From Microbacterium foliorum (GTDB lineage: Bacteria > Actinomycetota > Actinomycetes > Actinomycetales > Microbacteriaceae): a stretch of 64,000 bases of DNA. The notes beneath the pieces are model-generated. The model was not told the origin of the DNA. It was given only the letters and a program-made list of their open reading frames with translations, and did not search any database. Of this stretch, positions 59,126-64,000 are shown one piece after another. A program made the translations under genes and the position numbers. The stretch is taken from assembly GCF_006385575.1 (NCBI RefSeq), contig NZ_CP041040.1, positions 1 to 64,000 of the forward strand. Reading direction: 5' to 3'. Every line of letters starts with the position of its first letter. Position 1 is the stretch's first letter.

Positions 59126-60952
59126 TCAGAAGTTGTTGATCACGGAAGCGAAGACGAGGTCGATGCGCTCGGCATCCGAGGCGTCGAACAGCTGTCCGCC
59201 CGTCACTTCCGCGATTCGCTGCAGTGCCGAGGTATCCGCGCCCTCTCCATACGCGATCGGGAATATACGCACCGGAGCGTCGTCGCCGCCCTCCTTCGTG
59301 CTCTTGCCGATCTTCGCGATGAGCGAGTCGAGCGAGGTGCTCGAGTCGGTGTCCTCGCCGTCCGAGAGCACCACGATCGCGTTGATGCGACCGGGCTCGG
59401 CCCGCTCGCTCATCGCCTCGTACGCGAGCAGGATCGAATCGTAGAGCGGAGTGCCGTTGCGCTGCGCGTAGCGCAGGTCGTCGAGCGACGAGTCGAGCTT
59501 CTCGCCGTCCGCGCCGAGTGCGCTCACGTCGCGGAGCACCTGGATGCCCTCGCCCTCGTCGGAAGAGATGCCGGTCGTGAACGCCCACACGCCGATCTCA
59601 TCCGTCGAGCGGAAGTGGTTCAGCGTCGACTGCGCACCCTCGATCGCACCGTCGAGACGCGAGCGACCGTCGCCGATCGGGTCGTCCATCGAACCGGAGA
59701 TATCGATGAGCTCGAGCACCGACGAGGGCTTGCGCACCTGCGTCCACTGGTCGATCGCGGTCGAGATCACGTCGACCTCGGGCTTCGGCAGCGTCACGGC
59801 GGGCTGCGCGGGGTCGACTCCGTACTTCGCGGTGAACAGGTCGCCCAGCGGCGCCGATTCGTCGAGCGGGCGGAACCCGTAGTCCGGCAGGATATTCTGC
59901 GCTGCGGTGGTCTGCACGAACTCGGCGAAGGCCTCGCCGGCGGCACGCTGCTCGGCGGTCACCCAGTCGGCGCCGAGCACCGTGATCGGGTTGTCCGACC
60001 ACATGGAGCCACCCTCGGGGTAGACGGCGACGAGCTTGGTCTTGGGCGGCGTCAGTGTCTCGCCCGGCTGCACCGTGTGCGAGTCGGGGTTGCCCTGGTT
60101 GTAGTTGAGCAGCGAGGTCTCCTCCAGCGCGACGGCCGAGACGTACGCCGAGCCGTTCGAGCCGTTCTGCGTCTCGTCGTAGAGCGTAGAGAGCACATTG
60201 CCGGTCGTGTCGCCGTAGTGGATGACGCACTCCTCGAACACCCGCGAGAAGTCGGCCGAGGCCTCGACGTCGGCCGAGGTGAGGCCCTCGAGCTTGCCGG
60301 TCGCCTCGTACGACTGCATCAGGATGGTCGAGAGCCCTGTGGTCGACGTGTTGGGGTTGGTCTTCGAGATCTTGAAGGCGCCCCAGATGTCCTTGCCCAC
60401 GCTGCCCCACCCGGCCGGGTCCTGGCAGAGGGCCTCGAGGTCGGTGATGCTGATGGGCGTGTTCGGCCAGCCGAGGGCGTTGGCCATCGGCTCGGGCATG
60501 CCGAACACGACGGGCGTGCGCGTGAACGACCTCGGTTCGCCCACGAGGCTGGGTGACGCGGCGGCGGCGACGCGATCGGTCCAGACCGTGGATGCCGGAG
60601 ACCACAGGGTGGGCCACAGCGACTGGTCGTCGGTCGGCCAGTCCTCGCCCGAGGTGAGGAAGCGCGTCGCGTTGCCGGACGAGACGTTGGTGGGGCGCAC
60701 GGTCGCGCACGTCTCGAGCCCCTCGTGTTCGGGCGAGTCCTTGAACGCCTTCGCCAGCTCGTCGAGCATGTTGACCTTCTCCGACGAGGTGGCGACGGCG
60801 ATGTGCGTGCAGCCGTCGTCAGGGAACCCCTGTCCTCCGTCACTGTTCGTGCCCTCGTCGCCACCGCCGGTGCAGGCGGTCAATGCCAGGGCGACGATCG
60901 CCGCCATGGCGAGGGCAGCGGATGTCCGTCGTGCGTTGCGAGGCGCGCTCAT
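59126..60952 (-). CDS. Lipoprotein with solute-binding and von Willebrand factor A domains
   Basis: A 608-residue surface lipoprotein. The signal peptide ends in the lipobox LTAC with Cys27. Residues 45-370 look like an extracellular solute-binding domain (DGCTHIAVATSSEKVNMLDELAKAF, DVASGN-like TNVSSGNATRFL). Residues 405-600 are a VWA domain with the metal site DISGSMDD and SDGEDTDSS. ATG at 60952 is the only start with a signal peptide; an apparent 111-codon extension upstream is rejected. Similar fusions occur in actinobacteria, role unknown. Confidence 0.85.
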   Translation of the reverse strand: MSAPRNARRTSAALAMAAIVALALTACTGGGDEGTNSDGGQGFPDDGCTHIAVATSSEKVNMLDELAKAFKDSPEHEGLETCATVRPTNVSSGNATRFLTSGEDWPTDDQSLWPTLWSPASTVWTDRVAAAASPSLVGEPRSFTRTPVVFGMPEPMANALGWPNTPISITDLEALCQDPAGWGSVGKDIWGAFKISKTNPNTSTTGLSTILMQSYEATGKLEGLTSADVEASADFSRVFEECVIHYGDTTGNVLSTLYDETQNGSNGSAYVSAVALEETSLLNYNQGNPDSHTVQPGETLTPPKTKLVAVYPEGGSMWSDNPITVLGADWVTAEQRAAGEAFAEFVQTTAAQNILPDYGFRPLDESAPLGDLFTAKYGVDPAQPAVTLPKPEVDVISTAIDQWTQVRKPSSVLELIDISGSMDDPIGDGRSRLDGAIEGAQSTLNHFRSTDEIGVWAFTTGISSDEGEGIQVLRDVSALGADGEKLDSSLDDLRYAQRNGTPLYDSILLAYEAMSERAEPGRINAIVVLSDGEDTDSSTSLDSLIAKIGKSTKEGGDDAPVRIFPIAYGEGADTSALQRIAEVTGGQLFDASDAERIDLVFASVINNF

Positions 60953-61051
60953 GGGCTTAGGGTACCCAGGTATCGGCCTCCCGATGATGGATCGATCCGA
61001 TCCCGTGACTGCATCGATCCGATCCCGTGGCCGCGGAGTACGCTCGCTGGT

Positions 61052-61942
61052 GTGGGGCGGATCACGACGCGGAGACCGATTCTGAAGCTCACCCTCGGCG
61101 AGGGTGCGAGCCGTCGCGCCGACACGCTCGCCGTCGAGGAGCCGCTCGAGATACGGGTCGCAGGCCCGCCGCTCGCGGTCACGATGCGCACTCCGGGGCA
61201 CGACGTCGAGCTGGCGGCGGGGTTCCTCGTGTCCGAGGGGATCATCGCCCAGACCGCCGAGTTCCACTCGGCGATCCACTGCGGCGGCCCGGGCACCGGC
61301 GGCCAGGAGAACACGTACAACGTGCTCGACATCAGCCTCGCTCACGGCGTCGCGCTTCCCGACCCCGATGCCGCGCGGCGCTTCTACACGACCAGTTCGT
61401 GCGGCGTGTGCGGCAAGGCCAGCATCGACGCGGTGCGCACGGTGTCGCGGCATCCGGTCTCCGACGACGGCGTCCAGGCGGATGCCGAGCAGATCGCCGC
61501 CTTCCCCGATCGTCTGCGTGCAGAGCAGGCGGCGTTCGACAAGACGGGCGGCCTGCACGCCGCCGCTCTCTTCGACGCCGACACGGGCGAGATGCTCGTG
61601 CTGCGCGAAGACGTCGGGCGCCACAACGCGGTCGACAAGGTCGTCGGCTGGGCGCTGCTGAATGACCGGCTGCCGCTGCACCGGCAGATTCTGCAGGTCT
61701 CCGGCAGAGCGAGCTTCGAACTGGTGCAGAAGGCCGCGATGGCCGGCATCCCTCTGCTCAGTGCCGTCTCGGCGCCCTCGTCTCTGGCGGCGGAACTCGC
61801 CGAGGAGTCGGGCGTGACGCTCGTCGGATTCGTCCGCGGACGGTCGATGAACATCTACACGCACGCGCATCGGGTGCGCATCGGAGCCGAGTCGCTCGGC
61901 TCGTCTGCGCGCTCCGAAGAAGGGGCACACCATGCTCGATAG
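61052..61942 (+). CDS. fdhD: Formate dehydrogenase accessory sulfurtransferase FdhD
   Basis: A 296-residue sulfurtransferase that passes sulfur to the molybdenum cofactor of formate dehydrogenases. The Cys pair is C117/C120 in SSCGVCGKAS, and LREDVGRHNAVDKV and SGRASFELVQKAAMAGIP are family hallmarks. TACGCT seven bases before GTG 61052 fixes the start. The last 11 bases overlap the oxidoreductase gene, its probable client. Confidence 0.93.
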   Translation: MGRITTRRPILKLTLGEGASRRADTLAVEEPLEIRVAGPPLAVTMRTPGHDVELAAGFLVSEGIIAQTAEFHSAIHCGGPGTGGQENTYNVLDISLAHGVALPDPDAARRFYTTSSCGVCGKASIDAVRTVSRHPVSDDGVQADAEQIAAFPDRLRAEQAAFDKTGGLHAAALFDADTGEMLVLREDVGRHNAVDKVVGWALLNDRLPLHRQILQVSGRASFELVQKAAMAGIPLLSAVSAPSSLAAELAEESGVTLVGFVRGRSMNIYTHAHRVRIGAESLGSSARSEEGAHHAR

Positions 61943-64000
61943 CCAGGGAACCGCGGGCAACGCAGGAACTGCCGGAAGCGCCTTCGGGCTGATGCCGGTC
62001 GAACCACGCCAGGGTGGCTACGGCCCTCGCACCGATCGGCCCTGGTCGCGCAAGCCGTACGGCCACCCCGCCGCCGGGTGGGGCGCGGCGCTGTCGGTAG
62101 GGCGGGTGGTGCTGGACCAGCGCGTGCCTATCGCCGGACCGCTCTCGATGCTGCAGATGAACCATCCCGTCTCGGGCTACGACTGCCCCGGATGCGCGTG
62201 GCCCGACGACCCGGGCAATCTCAAGCTCGACATCTGCGAGAACGGCATCAAGCACGTCACCTGGGAGATGACGCGCAAGCGCGTCGATCGGCGCTTCTTC
62301 GCCGAGCACACGGTCACCGAGCTCGCGACCTGGCCCGACTTCGACCTCGAAGATCAGGGGCGCCTGACTGAGCCGATGGTCTACGACGCGGCCACCGATC
62401 ACTATGTGCCGATCACGTGGGACGACGCGTTCGCGCTGGTCGGTGACGAGATGCAGGCGCTCGACAGCCCCGACGAGGCATCGTTCTACACGTCGGGACG
62501 ACTCAGCAACGAGGCCACGTTCCTCTACCAGCTGATGGTGCGCGAGTACGGCACCAACAACCTGCCCGACTGCTCGAACATGTGCCATGAGGCCTCGGGT
62601 CGCGCGCTCAAGGCCTCGATCGCCACGGGCAAGGGCACGGTCGACCTGCACGACTGGGACGACTGCGACGCCCTCTTCGTGCTGGGCGTGAACGCGGCAT
62701 CCAACGCTCCGCGCATGCTCACAGCACTGTCGGATGCCGTGAAGCGCGGCGCCCAGGTCGTGCACGTCAACCCGCTCGTCGAGGCCGGTGCCACCCGCAC
62801 GATCGTGCCGCACGACTTCGTCGACATGGCGCGTTTCAAGGCGACGGGCACGAGCACCATGAACCTGCAGGTGCGCCCCGGCGGTGACCTCGCACTGATC
62901 CGCGGCATGTCGAAAGTCGTCTTCGAGGCGGCAGTCGACGATCCATCCGTGCTCGACTCCGCGTTCCTCGCGTCGCTGACGACCGGCGCCGATGCGTACC
63001 GTGAGCTGGTCGAGGCCACACCATGGACCGACCTGGTCACGCAGTCGGGGCTCAGCGAAGAGCAGATCCGTGCGGCCGCCGCGGTCTATCTCGCCTCCGA
63101 ACGCACGATCATCAGCTGGTGCCTCGGCGTGAGCCAGCACGAGCATGGCGTCGACACCGTGCGAGAGATCGTCAACCTGCTGCTGCTCCGAGGCAACATC
63201 GGGCGCAAGGGTGCCGGTCCTTCGCCCATCCGTGGGCACAGCAACGTGCAGGGCAACCGCACCTGCGGAATCGATCACCACCCCACGGATGCTTGGCTCG
63301 ACCGACTCGCCGAGGCGTGCCGCATCGATCCGCCGCGGCATCCGGGACTCGACACCGTTCGCACGATCGAGGCCATGCACGACGGCCGCGTCAAGGTGTT
63401 CGTGGGCATGGGCGGCAACTTCGTGCTCGCGGCTCCCGACACCCCGTTCACGGCGCAGGGGCTAGAGAAGTGCCGCCTGACGGTGCAGGTGAGCACCAAG
63501 CTCAACCGCAGTCACCTCGTGCACGGTGAGAAGGCGCTGATCCTGCCCTGCCTCGGCCGCACCGAGCGCGACCAGCAGGCTCAGGGGCCGCAGGGCATCA
63601 CGGTCGAGGATGCGATGAGCATGGTGCACCTCTCGATGGGGCGCAAGCAACCGGCATCCGCGTATCTGAGGTCGGAGCCGGCGATCATCGCCGGGATCGC
63701 GAAGGCGACCCTGCCCCACACGGCCACGCCCTGGGACTGGTACGTCGGCGACTACGACAACATCCGCGACGTGATGGCGAGGGTGCTGCCCGGGTTCGAG
63801 GGGTTCAACGACCTGATCCGCGACAAGCATGGCTTCCGCATCCCGCAGCCGGCGCGAGACCGCGTGTTCGAGACCCCGTCGGGGCGCGCCGAGTTCTCGC
63901 ACCCGCCGCTGCCGAACGTCATCCCCGAGTCGACCGAGACCCTGGTGCTGCAGACCATGCGCTCGCATGACCAGTGGAACACGACGATCTACTCGAACGA
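61932..64000 (+). CDS. FdhF/YdeP-family molybdopterin oxidoreductase (3' end cut by window)
   Basis: The first 689 codons of a formate-dehydrogenase-like alpha subunit; no stop occurs before the window end. The N-terminal 30 residues are Gly/Ala-rich, then comes NHPVSGYDCPGCAWPDD with C85/C88 and C102 (DICENG), the YdeP-type pattern. Later FYTSGRLSNEATFLYQL, DCSNMCHEASG, VLGVNAASNAPR and RGNIGRKGAGPSPIRGHSN mark the molybdopterin-binding domains. Overlap with fdhD supports a sulfurated Mo enzyme. Activity on formate is not proven for YdeP relatives. Confidence 0.9.
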   Translation, partial: MLDSQGTAGNAGTAGSAFGLMPVEPRQGGYGPRTDRPWSRKPYGHPAAGWGAALSVGRVVLDQRVPIAGPLSMLQMNHPVSGYDCPGCAWPDDPGNLKLDICENGIKHVTWEMTRKRVDRRFFAEHTVTELATWPDFDLEDQGRLTEPMVYDAATDHYVPITWDDAFALVGDEMQALDSPDEASFYTSGRLSNEATFLYQLMVREYGTNNLPDCSNMCHEASGRALKASIATGKGTVDLHDWDDCDALFVLGVNAASNAPRMLTALSDAVKRGAQVVHVNPLVEAGATRTIVPHDFVDMARFKATGTSTMNLQVRPGGDLALIRGMSKVVFEAAVDDPSVLDSAFLASLTTGADAYRELVEATPWTDLVTQSGLSEEQIRAAAAVYLASERTIISWCLGVSQHEHGVDTVREIVNLLLLRGNIGRKGAGPSPIRGHSNVQGNRTCGIDHHPTDAWLDRLAEACRIDPPRHPGLDTVRTIEAMHDGRVKVFVGMGGNFVLAAPDTPFTAQGLEKCRLTVQVSTKLNRSHLVHGEKALILPCLGRTERDQQAQGPQGITVEDAMSMVHLSMGRKQPASAYLRSEPAIIAGIAKATLPHTATPWDWYVGDYDNIRDVMARVLPGFEGFNDLIRDKHGFRIPQPARDRVFETPSGRAEFSHPPLPNVIPESTETLVLQTMRSHDQWNTTIYSN

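Noticed and set aside
60953..61960. N-terminal extension of the VWA lipoprotein by over 300 codons
   Set aside because: The extension lies antisense to fdhD, and the lipoprotein signal peptide begins at 60952.
1..64000. CRISPR arrays, insertion sequences, transposase or integrase genes
   Set aside because: No regularly spaced repeats, terminal inverted repeats flanking a transposase, or integrase motifs were seen in the window.

Overview
The window comes from the origin region of a high-GC actinomycete. It begins at the first base of dnaA and runs dnaA-oriC-dnaN-recF-DUF721-gyrB-gyrA-DUF3566, followed by a sensor kinase/regulator/DUF4097 operon and tRNA-Ile and tRNA-Ala. The crgA, sortase, pknB-pknA-pbpA-rodA-pstP-fhaB-fhaA block is the usual actinobacterial cell-wall and division cluster. 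Gene order, protein types and the many ATG/GTG starts placed 6-7 bases after a TANNNT hexamer (leaderless transcripts) fit Microbacteriaceae, most likely Microbacterium. The genus is inferred, not proven.

Layout. 1-10 kb: replication initiation and gyrase. 10-13 kb: a two-component system with a DUF4097 protein. 13-20 kb: tRNAs, small conserved genes (DUF3253, M24 peptidase, DUF1801, NUDIX, YbaK, cyclophilin, rhomboid). Two intergenic spots here repeat part of the oriC sequence pattern. 20-31 kb: class E sortase, a 51-residue membrane protein, a glutamine amidotransferase, then the Ser/Thr kinase and peptidoglycan operon read leftwards, ending at tRNA-Leu. 31-36 kb: a divergent two-component system, a BcrA-type ABC exporter and a Cys/Ser/Thr-rich precursor peptide that looks like a thiazolylpeptide precursor without modification enzymes. 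36-42 kb: LCP protein, siderophore-interacting protein, aldo/keto reductase, small acidic proteins, Pr6Pr membrane protein. 42-50 kb: a sugar-acid operon (KDG kinase, KDPG aldolase, ManD-type dehydratase, MHS transporter, RspB-like dehydrogenase, UxuB-like oxidoreductase) with a divergent LacI regulator; together these can take L-gulonate or D-fructuronate to pyruvate and glyceraldehyde-3-phosphate. 50.6-54.2 kb: a less GC-rich island that interrupts a Clp-N-like gene and carries a compact YcaO peptide-modification operon (24-residue basic peptide, YcaO enzyme, MFS exporter, DUF2087 regulator). 54.4-58 kb: another two-component system beside an FtsX/LolD-type ABC exporter. 58-64 kb: a membrane protein with a lipoprotein joining a solute-binding domain to a VWA domain, then fdhD and a formate-dehydrogenase-like molybdoenzyme cut by the window end.

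The most interesting points are the YcaO island with its Cys- and Thr-free candidate precursor, the orphan thiazolylpeptide-like precursor locus 16 kb away whose operator-like palindrome shares a core with one upstream of the YcaO operon, a two-copy 80-base palindromic repeat, and an origin-like DnaA-box plus GTTAAC motif repeated at 13.8 and 19.7 kb. All function calls come from reading motifs and context; no database search was possible.
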